Shown here: piece by piece, positions 23,946 to 33,994 of the stretch | How positions within the stretch are numbered: the stretch's first letter is position 1 | Layout of the letters: each line of letters opens with the position of its first letter | Origin: a virus | Direction: 5' to 3' (one strand) | Virus record (IMG/VR): IMGVR_UViG_3300021142_000042 | Span: 1 to 51,905 of that record | Length of the DNA stretch: 51,905 nucleotides | Program-made: the position numbers and the translations under genes | The notes under the pieces: model-generated | The model's input: only the letters and a program-made list of their open reading frames with translations | Databases searched by the model: none | What the model was told of the DNA's origin: nothing

Positions 23946-25901
23946 ATGCGGACTCACGACGAACAGGACGCGCGAGACGATCAGGACGACGAAACCGAAG
24001 TCATGACCGGCGCGATCGATGATGACGCGGACCAACTATCGGCGGCAGAAGTCGCGCAGATGGCGCAGCGCTGCCTTGAAGTGAACGCGCCACGTCGTCA
24101 GATGACGATGATCTGCATTGAGTTCTTGCGCGGCAATCAGGATCCGGCGCTGGCAACTGGCGAGTCTCCGCAGACGGCGACGGGACAGAACATCGCGGCG
24201 CGCGTGCTGGGCCCGACCGAAGTCATCATCAACAAGATCCTGCCGAAGCGTAATCAGGTCGTGTCGCGGCTGGCGACGGCCTACCCGTCGATGACGGTGA
24301 TGCCCGCTTCTGACAGCGCGGAAGACGAGGAAAAGACCAAAGCAAGCCAACTGCTGCTGCGGTACTTCTGGAACCAAGCCAACATGAAGCGCAAGCTGAA
24401 GCGCGGATCGCAATGGCTGGTCGACGCGGGCATGTACGCGCTGCATGAGTTCTTCAACCCGGCGACGGGAAACGTCGACATTGAAGTCATCAGCCCGTTG
24501 GACTTCCTGCACGAGGCTTATGTCCACGACGTGGAGGACTCACGCATCCTGGGTGTTCGCCGGTTCACGACTCGGCACGCGCTGCTGAAGACGTTTCCCG
24601 ACAAGTCTGAGGAGATCCTCAAGTACGGCAACAGCACGCGCGACGTGACCTCGCTGCGGCAGACGGGCGTGGACTCGCAGCCTGCGGATCGCGTGGAACT
24701 GTTCGAAGTCTACACGCAGGACGGGCAGCACCTGCTGTTGCTGGGCTCTCACGTGCTCAAGCGCCTGAAGATGGACACAACCAAGATCCCGATCCAGCTC
24801 ATCCGCTACAACGAAATCAGCGGCATTCTCGCGGGCATTGGCATGGTCGAGACCTGCCTTGCGCCGCAGATGATGCGCAATCGGTTTTTGACGCAGATCA
24901 CCGAAAACGCGCGGAAGATGGCGAACCCGAAGATCATGATCCCGATTGAATCGGGCGTGACGGAGGACGCGTTTGCCAGCGACACAGGCGAAAAGATCCC
25001 GTTTACGGGCGGTCACCGGCCGATTCCGTGGCAGCCGCAGGCGATGACGCCGGATCTGCTGTCGATGCCGACGCGGTTCGACGCGGACATGGACGACGCC
25101 AGCGGTCAGGCGGCAATCGCGCAGGGCAAGATGGTCGGCGCGCGTTCTGGCGTGGCAATCGACGCACTGACGGAAAACGCGCTGTCGCCGTTGCAGTTGG
25201 TGCAGGAAAACATCGAGGAAGGGGTCAAGGACGCCGCGGAACGCGTGCTGGAACTGATGAAGGTCCACTACAGCGAAGGCAAGATGGTGCGCATGTTCGA
25301 CCCCGACACGGGCGTTTTCGTGTCGCAGGAGTTGAACGCCACGCACATCGTGGACAACCCGCAAATCTTCTTGGAAGCGGGCAGCCTGTTCCGTTCGGAA
25401 GCGGCGGATCGCGACAAGCAGACGATGGACCTGTTCAAGGCGGGCCTCATCGACAAGGATACGGCCATGCGCAACCTGTCGCTGCACAATGTCAGCGGCG
25501 ACGTGGTGGGCAAGATGAAGGCGCTGAAGCACGCGCGCAACCTGCTGAACGCTGTTGTGCAGTTCCGGCGCCCGTTGCAGGACTTGACCGCTGGCGACGA
25601 CCTCGACTCGCTCAAGGAAGTCTTCGGCAACTTCTTGCACAGCGACGAGTTCTACGCCGCGCCGCCTGAAACGCAGGACATCGTAAATCAGGCGTACATG
25701 CAGATCGTCGCGGCCATGCAGGCGCGTGCTCAGACAATGGCGAATCCTGGCGCTCCGATGCCGCCTGCGGGCGCTCCGCAAGGTGGCCCGAGCGCTTCGC
25801 TGGGTGTGAACCCGGTGGCTACGGCGCAAGCGAACGCGCCGCAGACCGCACAGTTTCAGCCGCCGCCGCTTGGGCAGCCGTCCGCAAACGCGCAGCAGTG
25901 A
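23946..25901 (+). CDS. Portal protein
   Basis: 651-aa protein, the dodecameric ring through which DNA enters and leaves. The size, the position after the head genes, and the N-terminal RRQMTMICIEFLRGNQ plus VVSRLATAYPSM segment fit podoviral portals. A central beta-rich domain is followed by long helices (VQENIEEGVKDAAERVLELM) and a Gln/Pro/Ala-rich tail likely to form the barrel or be disordered. Relatedness to P22-like portals is by pattern only. Confidence 0.8.
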   Translation: MRTHDEQDARDDQDDETEVMTGAIDDDADQLSAAEVAQMAQRCLEVNAPRRQMTMICIEFLRGNQDPALATGESPQTATGQNIAARVLGPTEVIINKILPKRNQVVSRLATAYPSMTVMPASDSAEDEEKTKASQLLLRYFWNQANMKRKLKRGSQWLVDAGMYALHEFFNPATGNVDIEVISPLDFLHEAYVHDVEDSRILGVRRFTTRHALLKTFPDKSEEILKYGNSTRDVTSLRQTGVDSQPADRVELFEVYTQDGQHLLLLGSHVLKRLKMDTTKIPIQLIRYNEISGILAGIGMVETCLAPQMMRNRFLTQITENARKMANPKIMIPIESGVTEDAFASDTGEKIPFTGGHRPIPWQPQAMTPDLLSMPTRFDADMDDASGQAAIAQGKMVGARSGVAIDALTENALSPLQLVQENIEEGVKDAAERVLELMKVHYSEGKMVRMFDPDTGVFVSQELNATHIVDNPQIFLEAGSLFRSEAADRDKQTMDLFKAGLIDKDTAMRNLSLHNVSGDVVGKMKALKHARNLLNAVVQFRRPLQDLTAGDDLDSLKEVFGNFLHSDEFYAAPPETQDIVNQAYMQIVAAMQARAQTMANPGAPMPPAGAPQGGPSASLGVNPVATAQANAPQTAQFQPPPLGQPSANAQQ

Positions 25902-25909
25902 GGTGATCC

Positions 25910-26692
25910 GTGGACGGACAATCGATCTACAACTTGGCGCGGTCGATTGCCGACGACGGAGACGTGACGTTTCAGACCCAAGCGGATTGGGCGTCTGCGC
26001 TTCAGCAGGGCTACGCGTCCTATCAGCAGCTCATCGCCGCGCAACTCCCCAGCATCTACGAGAAGCGTTACGACTTCACGGTCAACGCGACGGCCGAATA
26101 CGACTTGGACGGCATTCTTTTCGGCGCTACGCCTTCCGAGGGCAATCGGCTGTACAAGATCACGAAAATGCACAACGTCAACGTGGGCAGTACGCCGGAC
26201 TTTGGCGGTTGGGTGCAGCCCGCGACTTCGATGGAGGAACTATGGGCGTACGCTGTCGGTGGCGCGGGTGCCGGTGCGCCGGGTGCGTGGGGTAGTTGGC
26301 GGTGGTTTTTGCAGGACACCAAACTCCTGTTCAGTTGCCAACTGACGCAGCAGCTTCGGCTGTACTACATCCCCAGCCCGACGATCGATTGGGCGACGGC
26401 GATCGCGACTCCCAACATCTTCATCGACAACACGCCGGACTTCGCACAGCAGGCGATTGCCTACTACGCGTTTCAGGCGTACGCGATCAAGGACTTCCAG
26501 CAGAATCCGGTTGCGCAACAGCGTTTTGACGGGATTCTGTTGCAGATCAAGCAGTGGCTTGCGGTAGGTCGCAACGGCGATGCTTCGCGCTGGGTGCAAC
26601 CGGGGCGTCAACGTAGCCCGTGGGGTTCCTTTGCGTTTCTTTTCGGCCTGTTGGCGTGCGCTTTGCCGGTGGCGGAAAGGCTGATGACCTGA
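25910..26692 (+). CDS. Head-tail adaptor-like protein
   Basis: 260-aa protein with a GTG start behind GAGGTGA. It begins with short helices (SIYNLARSIADD) and continues with a Tyr/Trp-rich mixed domain. Position directly after the portal is where podoviruses encode adaptor (connector) proteins. The hydrophobic C-terminal tail (FAFLFGLLACALPVAERL) is odd for an adaptor. Its stop overlaps the next start (TGATG). Confidence 0.6.
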   Translation: MDGQSIYNLARSIADDGDVTFQTQADWASALQQGYASYQQLIAAQLPSIYEKRYDFTVNATAEYDLDGILFGATPSEGNRLYKITKMHNVNVGSTPDFGGWVQPATSMEELWAYAVGGAGAGAPGAWGSWRWFLQDTKLLFSCQLTQQLRLYYIPSPTIDWATAIATPNIFIDNTPDFAQQAIAYYAFQAYAIKDFQQNPVAQQRFDGILLQIKQWLAVGRNGDASRWVQPGRQRSPWGSFAFLFGLLACALPVAERLMT

Positions 26693-28149
26693 TGGCAAAC
26701 CCCGCGTACAACCAGCAAGCGGTACTCGACGCGGACATTACGCGCGGCATCGATGCGGATTCATTAGAGAAACAGGGCGTCTCTTTTGTACTCAACATGT
26801 CGTACCGCGTCAACCGCTTGGAGGTGCGCGGCGGCTTCGGCACGCTGGCACAATTTGGCACAACGCTCAACGCGGGGCGCGATGCGACGTTGCCCGCGTA
26901 CGGCTACGGTCCGCCCCTTGCAGCCACGCTACAGGTCACGAACTTCGGGCACGTCCAGATTCTCAGCGTGCATCAATTGCAGGGCTTCACGGGCACGCTA
27001 GGCGGCCAGTATTTGACCAACCTGTTCGCGCTGTCGGTGTACGACGTGACGACGGGTCGGCGGTCTGAGCACGTCTTTCGCCAGCAAACGCAGTGGACAA
27101 GCAACCTGCCCGCCGCTGCGTTGCCGAGCGCGGGTCAACCGCAATGGCTGGAACGCAACCCGCTGTCGGTGCCGTGCTTTACGCAGTTGAGCGATCTTCA
27201 GTACGTGTGCATCCCGCAGCAGGGCGTGTGGTTCTACCGCCCGATCGACGTGTACGCGGTGGACCAGCGATTGCAGACGGTCCCGGGCGCGTTGCAGAAC
27301 GGCGATAGCGCGTGGGTGGAGACGCTTGTGCCCGTGGACGGCGTGTTCGCCGGCGCTGGCGTTGTGTACTTCAACGCGGCGACCTTCCCACCTCCGCAGT
27401 GCCTTTGCGCGTTCCAAAACCGCATGGTCTACGCGAGTGGGCGCAAACTGTTCTTCAGCGACGCGGATCGCCCCGACAACATCGCGGCTAACAGCTTCTT
27501 TGCGATCCCGACAGAAATGCCGATTACGGCTATCGCGTCGGTGAAGGGCGTGATCCTCGCGTTCACGGAAAACGAGACCTGGCTGTACCAACCCAGCAAC
27601 CCGACGCAGACGGGCTTGATCTCCGGTGGCGTGGTGTACAACTTGAGCCGGTCGCGCGGGTGTCTGTCTCCGCAGTCGTTTACGCTGATGGGTGACACGG
27701 TTGTGTTCATGGACCGTCGCGGGATCTACACGACGGACGGCGGCACGGCTATCACGAAGATCAGCGAGAGCATCGACACATGGTTTACGCTGCCTGAGCA
27801 GATTCAGAACCCGTTGACGAACTACCTGACGCAATTGGGTGGATCTCCTGCGACGGGGGCGCAGCCTCGCGCGTTCATCGACTTTCAGGATCAGTTGTGG
27901 CGGTCGACGTTCACATGGGATCCGCTGAATCAGTTTTTGTACGTGACCTTTGACGACCTGACGCTGTGCTACAGCCCCGATTTCGGGTGGTCGGTGTGGC
28001 TGTACGAGACGACGGCGGTTCCGCTTGTCGGCGGCGTTCCCAAGGTGGGCTTGCAGCAGCGGATTGTGAACCCGATCATCTTGTGCAACAACGGCGACAC
28101 GTACATGATCGGCGGGTCGGATCAGCAGGCGTATTCGCCCGCACCGTAG
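26692..28149 (+). CDS. Tail nozzle/DNA-stabilisation-like protein
   Basis: 485-aa beta-rich protein with repeated blade-like elements (LCAFQNRMVYASGRKLFFSD, GVILAFTENETWLYQ, GDTVVFMDRRGIYTTDGG, FLYVTFDDLTLCYSPDFGWS). These suggest a beta-propeller like P22 gp10 or podoviral tail nozzle proteins, which close the portal and build the tail tip. Start 26692 is set by TGATG coupling. Assignment to a named family is inference. Confidence 0.65.
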   Translation: MANPAYNQQAVLDADITRGIDADSLEKQGVSFVLNMSYRVNRLEVRGGFGTLAQFGTTLNAGRDATLPAYGYGPPLAATLQVTNFGHVQILSVHQLQGFTGTLGGQYLTNLFALSVYDVTTGRRSEHVFRQQTQWTSNLPAAALPSAGQPQWLERNPLSVPCFTQLSDLQYVCIPQQGVWFYRPIDVYAVDQRLQTVPGALQNGDSAWVETLVPVDGVFAGAGVVYFNAATFPPPQCLCAFQNRMVYASGRKLFFSDADRPDNIAANSFFAIPTEMPITAIASVKGVILAFTENETWLYQPSNPTQTGLISGGVVYNLSRSRGCLSPQSFTLMGDTVVFMDRRGIYTTDGGTAITKISESIDTWFTLPEQIQNPLTNYLTQLGGSPATGAQPRAFIDFQDQLWRSTFTWDPLNQFLYVTFDDLTLCYSPDFGWSVWLYETTAVPLVGGVPKVGLQQRIVNPIILCNNGDTYMIGGSDQQAYSPAP

Positions 28150-28189
28150 GGTGTCGGCATGTAGCGCCCACGGCGCGGGAAGGTGAAGG

Positions 28190-28858
28190 ATGGGCGGGAT
28201 TTTCAGAAGTTCGGAAGATGCGGTCGTTCGAGTTCCGTATCCTGCGCTCGGAACTGATGCAAGCACGTACGAGACGACGTTTGCAAATTTGCGCTGTTAT
28301 GTGCGCGCAAACGACGGAACAAGCATTGCTTTCGGATTTCTCAACGCCCTGACCGGATGCACTGCTACGGACGAGTCGGCAATATGCGTACGGTTCGTCA
28401 TTCCCGCTGCCGCTATTGCTGGTGCCGGTTTGCAAGGCTCCTGTGCAATTGAGCTTTTTGTGGATGCCTCAGTGACGCAAACCGTCGTCGTCGTGCCGTT
28501 CCAATGGGGCGGCACCATCGATCTGCTGGCAGGCGGCGCTACAGCAGCAGAAGCCGTCGACACGCTGACCAAGGCTGGCGGACCCGGCGACCTCGCGGCA
28601 GTCAAGGCCGTGACAGACCTGTTGCCGAATGCTGGCGCGTTGACGGGAATTGCTGCTGACGCTCTCACGGGGGCGACGCAGGCCAACCTTGCCCGCAAAG
28701 CCCTGCTGAACGAGTGGGTGCCCAACAGCGCGACCACGCCGACCACGCTGACGCTCAACGACGACGGCGGAAGCCCGATGCTGACGCGCACGATCGCCAA
28801 CGCAAGCGCAACGGCGGTTAGCCCTGACCAAGTGCTGCACCTCGGCAAAGCCGTGTAG
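28190..28858 (+). CDS. Unknown virion-block protein
   Basis: 222-aa protein with an N-terminal beta-rich half (VRFVIPAAAIAGAG, IELFVDASVTQTVVVVPFQWGG) and a helical Ala-rich second half ending in beta strands. It resembles small baseplate/fibre-like proteins in composition. No family recognised. Confidence 0.6.
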   Translation: MGGIFRSSEDAVVRVPYPALGTDASTYETTFANLRCYVRANDGTSIAFGFLNALTGCTATDESAICVRFVIPAAAIAGAGLQGSCAIELFVDASVTQTVVVVPFQWGGTIDLLAGGATAAEAVDTLTKAGGPGDLAAVKAVTDLLPNAGALTGIAADALTGATQANLARKALLNEWVPNSATTPTTLTLNDDGGSPMLTRTIANASATAVSPDQVLHLGKAV

Positions 28859-28866
28859 GGGGTGCC

Positions 28867-30150
28867 GTGATCTTCTCGCCGTTCCCGCTGTTTGCGACCC
28901 CGCCCGCCCCGCTTCCCGTTCGTTCGGTTGTGGACTCGTCCGTCTACATCCTGCAACTAGGGCGCGGTGGTGCGTTGGATCGCAGCAGCGTGACGCAAGA
29001 GGATCTGCGCCAGCCGTACGAGTCCTGGCAGTCCGTCGCGCAAGCCAGCGCAGGTTCCGCCGCGCTGTACATTGCGCCGCCGATTCTTCTGCCCGCAGGT
29101 TTCCGCACGACGCAGCCCGATCCCCTCGCCGCGCCGACGTGGCTTGTCCCGCTTTGCCTCGCTGGCAACACGCTGAACGCGTCCCTTCTCGTGTCCAGCG
29201 TTGAACTGCAACTGCGCTTCGACAATGCCCTGTGGCAGCCGGTTTTGATTTCAGGCTACACCCTGAACTACATGACGCCTCCCGCGCGCTGCAAGTCACG
29301 CACGGCGTTCAAGGACGTATCCGTGTACACGGGCGCGACCCACGATCCCGCTGGCAATACGATCCACGTCAACTGGAACACGAACGGCAGCGTCCCGCCG
29401 TCTGGCTGGTCCGCGTATCCATACATGGTCATCAACGCCGGAGTCCCGCAGCCGATTGCCTACCTGCTGATGCAGCGTCGCACGGGCACGGAAGCGGGAA
29501 CGTCGCTGTCCATGAAGTGGGCAATCACCCGCGCCAAGGTCAACGGCGAGGACATTAACGCGTACATCGCGCAGGAATCGGGGCAACCATCCTACCCGCA
29601 GCAGGATCTCGGCGACAACACGCAGGCTCAGCCGGTGGATTGGGCGCTGTCCACCCCGCTGATTGGCGACGGCAAGGCTCAATTGAAGTCGCGCGGCGTG
29701 TTCGCTGTGTTGCAGTCCTACGGCAAGGCAACGGCGGCACAAGTCGCAGGCTGGCCGGTTGGACCCTACGCCACGGTCACGACAAGCGATTTCAAGGACT
29801 TCTCCGCGCAGCAGATCGACTGGAGCAACGGCGATCCGCACGAGATCCAGAACATCGGAGCGCCTCGTTTTCGTATCGAGCCCAACGGCACGACGATTCC
29901 GACAAGCAAGACCGGCAACAACGTCGCGACGTGGGGCAGTTCCGCTACGCCGTCCGCTGGCAACATGCTGATCGACGATGCGGCGGTGGACACGATCGCG
30001 ACCTCTGAAGGCGTGCGCGGTGAACGCTTCCGCTCCATGCTGTTTGGGTGTATGAACAGCAACGGCGAGCAGTTGAAGGTGAGCAAGGTGCGCATCATCG
30101 TTCGTCAGGTTGGCGGATTGCGCCGTTCCGGTCGGCGGGGGCTGACATGA
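28867..30150 (+). CDS. Unknown virion-block protein
   Basis: 427-aa protein, GTG start, beta-rich with many Pro, Ser and Thr. It is followed by an ATGA overlap to the next gene, so these genes form one tail-protein operon. Function unknown; probable virion component because it lies between tail and ejection genes. Confidence 0.6.
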   Translation: MIFSPFPLFATPPAPLPVRSVVDSSVYILQLGRGGALDRSSVTQEDLRQPYESWQSVAQASAGSAALYIAPPILLPAGFRTTQPDPLAAPTWLVPLCLAGNTLNASLLVSSVELQLRFDNALWQPVLISGYTLNYMTPPARCKSRTAFKDVSVYTGATHDPAGNTIHVNWNTNGSVPPSGWSAYPYMVINAGVPQPIAYLLMQRRTGTEAGTSLSMKWAITRAKVNGEDINAYIAQESGQPSYPQQDLGDNTQAQPVDWALSTPLIGDGKAQLKSRGVFAVLQSYGKATAAQVAGWPVGPYATVTTSDFKDFSAQQIDWSNGDPHEIQNIGAPRFRIEPNGTTIPTSKTGNNVATWGSSATPSAGNMLIDDAAVDTIATSEGVRGERFRSMLFGCMNSNGEQLKVSKVRIIVRQVGGLRRSGRRGLT

Positions 30151-30626
30151 GCAGTGAAATCCTCTTTCCGCAGAACGCAGGCGACACGCTCAACTTCGCC
30201 GCGCGTAAGCAGACGCAGGACACGGTGACGAATCAACGCCTCGTTCCTCCGGGGTCGCTTGTGGACTCGCACCCGACGCGAAACAACTACGCCCTGATGC
30301 CGGGGCATTACGGCACCTACGTCGGCAAGTTGCCCTCAGTCATGCAAGGCGCCCCCGGCACGACGTTCGGCGTCGGCAACTATCACGCGGTTGTCCAGGC
30401 GCAGACGGTCCAGCACACGGAAGCGGTCACGGTGCATCCGACCGCGCAAGGGCAGTGGCTCAACAGCCAATTTGCGGCGGTCACGGTCAAGGCGGGCGGC
30501 AAGGCAAAGTACATGGGCTGTCGCTTCTCCGGTGTGCTGGACAACAGCGCGGGCGTTGCAGCAGACGTGCAATGCGTCGGCTGCTTCTTTGACGTTCCGC
30601 CCGTCAACGTGACGGTGATCGCATGA
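30147..30626 (+). CDS. Unknown virion-block protein
   Basis: 159-aa protein coupled by ATGA on both sides. The C-terminal half carries a beta-helix-like pattern (NSQFAAVTVKAGGKAKYMGC, AADVQCVGCFFDVPPVNV) that could trimerise on the virion. No family recognised. Confidence 0.6.
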   Translation: MSSEILFPQNAGDTLNFAARKQTQDTVTNQRLVPPGSLVDSHPTRNNYALMPGHYGTYVGKLPSVMQGAPGTTFGVGNYHAVVQAQTVQHTEAVTVHPTAQGQWLNSQFAAVTVKAGGKAKYMGCRFSGVLDNSAGVAADVQCVGCFFDVPPVNVTVIA

Positions 30627-31507
30627 CCAAATCCGCGCGCATCGCCCCGAATCAGTTTGCGGCAGGGCTGGACATTTCAGCGACTCGCATGCAGGCGGAT
30701 CTCGTCGCGCTGGCGAATCGGCTGAACGTGCCGTTGCCTGCCGACATTGCGCGGCGCTGGGTCGAGACGCACATGGTCGCGGGCTTTCTGCCCAACACCT
30801 ACGGCGTGCCTGCGAACGCAGAGCCGATCCCGCAAGCGTTGCCGTGGATGGGCGCGTACAACTCGCTTGCATCGACTTCCGCCCCTGCACCCGCTGCCGC
30901 TGACATTGCGAACCCGTGGCGCGCGAAGTCCACGTCGCAGGTTGGAATCCAGCCTTCGCAGACAGAAGGCGGCGACATCCTCTCGTGGGAATGCGCGTGG
31001 TCGCAGACTGAGCCATGCCTGCTCGATAGCGTGCAAATCACGCTGGCAACCGACGACTTCCACGTCAACCCGTTCCTGTGGGGCGCAGACGGCGCGCACG
31101 GCGGCGGTGTCGCTGGCAATCCAGTCAACAACATCACGCTTCAGGTGCTCGTGGACTCGGCGCTGGCGACTGAGAATCGCGCGGCGTCGTTGATGCCGGT
31201 CCTGCTGCGCTCGTTCACGGCGGCTCAGTTCTGGATCACGCAGCCGACTGCGCCCATGAACACGACGGCAGACACGATGCAGCCGCCTCCCAGCGCAACC
31301 ACGGTTGTCCCTGCGGGGATCTGCCTGCGCGTGTTCCCTCGCCAGCCAATCCCTGAGAATGCACGCGTGCGGCTGATTCTGAGCCTGCCGCAGTACAGCA
31401 GCAACGTGGGCGATTGGCCGTACGTGGACTGGTTCGGCTATCACCCGTGGCAGAAGCAAGTCATGTCGTCGCACGTCACGATCCTTTGCCCGGCGGTGTC
31501 TCAATGA
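30623..31507 (+). CDS. Unknown virion-block protein
   Basis: 294-aa protein, ATGA-coupled at both ends. An N-terminal helical part (RMQADLVALANRLNVPLPAD) is followed by a beta-rich domain. Probable virion protein by position. Confidence 0.6.
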   Translation: MTKSARIAPNQFAAGLDISATRMQADLVALANRLNVPLPADIARRWVETHMVAGFLPNTYGVPANAEPIPQALPWMGAYNSLASTSAPAPAAADIANPWRAKSTSQVGIQPSQTEGGDILSWECAWSQTEPCLLDSVQITLATDDFHVNPFLWGADGAHGGGVAGNPVNNITLQVLVDSALATENRAASLMPVLLRSFTAAQFWITQPTAPMNTTADTMQPPPSATTVVPAGICLRVFPRQPIPENARVRLILSLPQYSSNVGDWPYVDWFGYHPWQKQVMSSHVTILCPAVSQ

Positions 31508-33975
31508 GCAACAGCGATCCGCAGTTCACCGTCCGCAGTTTCCCGCGTGGGGTCAAACTCACGTCGCAGGCTGTGTGGAATCCCGCGCAGGACATGGCCA
31601 CGGCGCTGTCCAACGCCGCCGTCACGGGGCAACCGCAACTCGTGCCGTTCAAGCAGTCGTGGACCTTCACGATGGACTCGGAAACGTTCGGCGCCGATCC
31701 CGCAGGACTCGCGCCCAACCAACTGCCGCGCGTGACGCTGCCGATGATCTTCCCGCCTCCGCAGACGGTGTTTGACGCGACAACGCAAGCCTACACGTCT
31801 GCGCCGCGCCTGACTGAACTGTGCGTGTCGATGGACCAGCGTGCAAACCCGTACGGCATCACCGACGAGTGGACCGTTTGGCCGGTGGAGACCCCCGATC
31901 GCCCGACGACGCCGTTTCCGGGCTATCTGACCGACGCGGATATGAGCCGCTACGACACGGTGCTGACGCTGATCCAGAAAGTGCCGACGTGCTTTGACGT
32001 GAACGGCAACAGCGTCGAGTACCAGGAAGTGCTGACGTTGACGCTGCCGGGCTTGGCGCTGTTTGGCACTCCCGGATTCAACCCGTACGTGGTCGATGGG
32101 CTGTCGCAGTACATCAACCCCTACGGCGTCTACTACTGGCTTGTCTCGGTTCCCGGACTCGCAGGCTTGACTGGTCCTGACGTAGAGCAACACAGCGCGT
32201 TGATCGTCACGGGAACGCCTGCGGGCGGCACGTCGCAGCAGTACGATTGCAAGTTGCATCTCGTGGCGGCTGTCACAGGCGGCAATACGTTCACTCTTGG
32301 CACGACGGGCGGCGGTCCGTACGTCTTCGTTGCCAGCATCACGGACGGTCAGCAGGACATCGTGAGCGGACTGCTCGCGCTGGCGGCAGGCAACACGCTG
32401 TGGAACTTCACGGACGGCGGCAACTACAACGGCGGCTATGTGCCTCCGGGTACGGGGCACATCATCGCGACGTATAAGACGGTGGGACCGACTGCTGACA
32501 CCGTGACCGCAGCGTTGAGTAACGTGGCGGATGGCACGTTCACCGCGACCGCTGGACCCGCAGGCACTACTGCCAACACGCTCGCAGTCAACGACGGCAC
32601 GCACACCTACACCTACGTCCTCCAAGCGGGCGATACGCTGGCAACGGCGTCTGCGGGACTCGCTGCGGCAATCAACAACAACAACGGCTACACGGCGCTG
32701 TACGCGAACAACGTCATCTCGGTCAGCAACCTGCCTGGAGTCGCATTTGCGTTCACGGACACGTCCAGCAACTCCGCGCATGCGCTGTCGCCCTGTTACA
32801 TCTTCTTTGAGATTGCCTACGCGCTGCTGGCAATGCCCAACTTCAACCTGACTTGCATGTTCAAGTACCCGTTGGAGCCGCGCGACTTCTCGGCAAGCAC
32901 GACGCCGACTGTTGACCCGTACTTGCAGAACGTGCCGACGAAGCATCTCGGACAGCCGCAGACCGGCACGCTGGCGTTGCCGACGCAGCCCGCAGGAAAC
33001 GCTCTCATTACCGGCGACGACGTGCAAACGGTCGTGACGGACTTGGAAGCGCCGATTCTCGACAAGTTGCGCGCGGGTTACGGCCGCGACCCCGGCAGCG
33101 AGGCTGACACGTTCCCGTGGGAGCAGTTGTCGGCAGACGCGGGCTATCAGGCGATCAACGTGCAGATGTTCCCGAATTGGTGGGACGTGCGCGGCAGTAG
33201 CATCAACCCGACTGGCAGCGGTCCAAAGCCTTGGCGCCCTGAAGGCGTCGGGTTCCCGTACCTCTCCGGCAGCCCGCCTTATCAGAACCCGGTTTGCGAC
33301 CAGCGCATCATCCGCGTGCCGACTGGCTTCGTGTTGCATCACGTCGTAGTCGCGCAGAACGGGTTTCCGTACCCGAAGAATCGCGTCTTCAGCCAAGGCG
33401 CGCAGTGGGGCAATCTGTTCACGACGGCGACGTTGACGCATCGCGTTGGCGTGGCGCTGTACAACGGGCTCTCTGCTGACGACCAGTCGTTTCAGCAGGT
33501 CGCGTTCATGCAGTGGACCGACACGACGGGCGCGCATTCGTACGCTCCCTATCTCGTGGACCGCCTGAAACTGGACCAGACGCACGCCAACATGCTTCTG
33601 CTCAACTGCCCGCTCGTGTGGCCCAACACGGCAAACGGCGGGAAGTCCTACGGCGGTACAGGCGTCGGCACGGGAAAACCGTTCTGGATGGGCGCGGGCA
33701 ACTCGACGACGCAGGGGCGCACGCAAGCCGGTCAAATGCCCGCCAACTTCGGCGGTGGCGCAATGGTCAACCCGTCCACAAGCGGCGGCGAGAATCTGCT
33801 GATCCTGCGGTGGTCGATTCAAGACGCGGCAACCTTTGGGCTCGCTGGCAATCCCGAAACGGTTTTGACCGGACCGGGCGGCCACCACATCATCCTGATC
33901 GGTAAGCAATCGACAGTTGGCGCGGATGTCAATGGTAAGGTAGTATCGGGCAACGCCGCGATCGGCGGATGGTAG
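31504..33975 (+). CDS. Large virion protein with fibre-type modules
   Basis: 823-aa beta-rich protein. Residues about 290-430 contain a module (NTLWNFTDGG ... GLAAAINNNNGY ... GVAFAFTDTS) that recurs in the protein at 43181-44479. Flanking parts are Pro/Asn/Trp-rich and look like virion surface domains. It may be a tail or capsid appendage. ATGA coupling sets the start. Confidence 0.65.
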   Translation: MSNSDPQFTVRSFPRGVKLTSQAVWNPAQDMATALSNAAVTGQPQLVPFKQSWTFTMDSETFGADPAGLAPNQLPRVTLPMIFPPPQTVFDATTQAYTSAPRLTELCVSMDQRANPYGITDEWTVWPVETPDRPTTPFPGYLTDADMSRYDTVLTLIQKVPTCFDVNGNSVEYQEVLTLTLPGLALFGTPGFNPYVVDGLSQYINPYGVYYWLVSVPGLAGLTGPDVEQHSALIVTGTPAGGTSQQYDCKLHLVAAVTGGNTFTLGTTGGGPYVFVASITDGQQDIVSGLLALAAGNTLWNFTDGGNYNGGYVPPGTGHIIATYKTVGPTADTVTAALSNVADGTFTATAGPAGTTANTLAVNDGTHTYTYVLQAGDTLATASAGLAAAINNNNGYTALYANNVISVSNLPGVAFAFTDTSSNSAHALSPCYIFFEIAYALLAMPNFNLTCMFKYPLEPRDFSASTTPTVDPYLQNVPTKHLGQPQTGTLALPTQPAGNALITGDDVQTVVTDLEAPILDKLRAGYGRDPGSEADTFPWEQLSADAGYQAINVQMFPNWWDVRGSSINPTGSGPKPWRPEGVGFPYLSGSPPYQNPVCDQRIIRVPTGFVLHHVVVAQNGFPYPKNRVFSQGAQWGNLFTTATLTHRVGVALYNGLSADDQSFQQVAFMQWTDTTGAHSYAPYLVDRLKLDQTHANMLLLNCPLVWPNTANGGKSYGGTGVGTGKPFWMGAGNSTTQGRTQAGQMPANFGGGAMVNPSTSGGENLLILRWSIQDAATFGLAGNPETVLTGPGGHHIILIGKQSTVGADVNGKVVSGNAAIGGW

Positions 33976-33994
33976 TAGGACTCGGAGGAACGTC

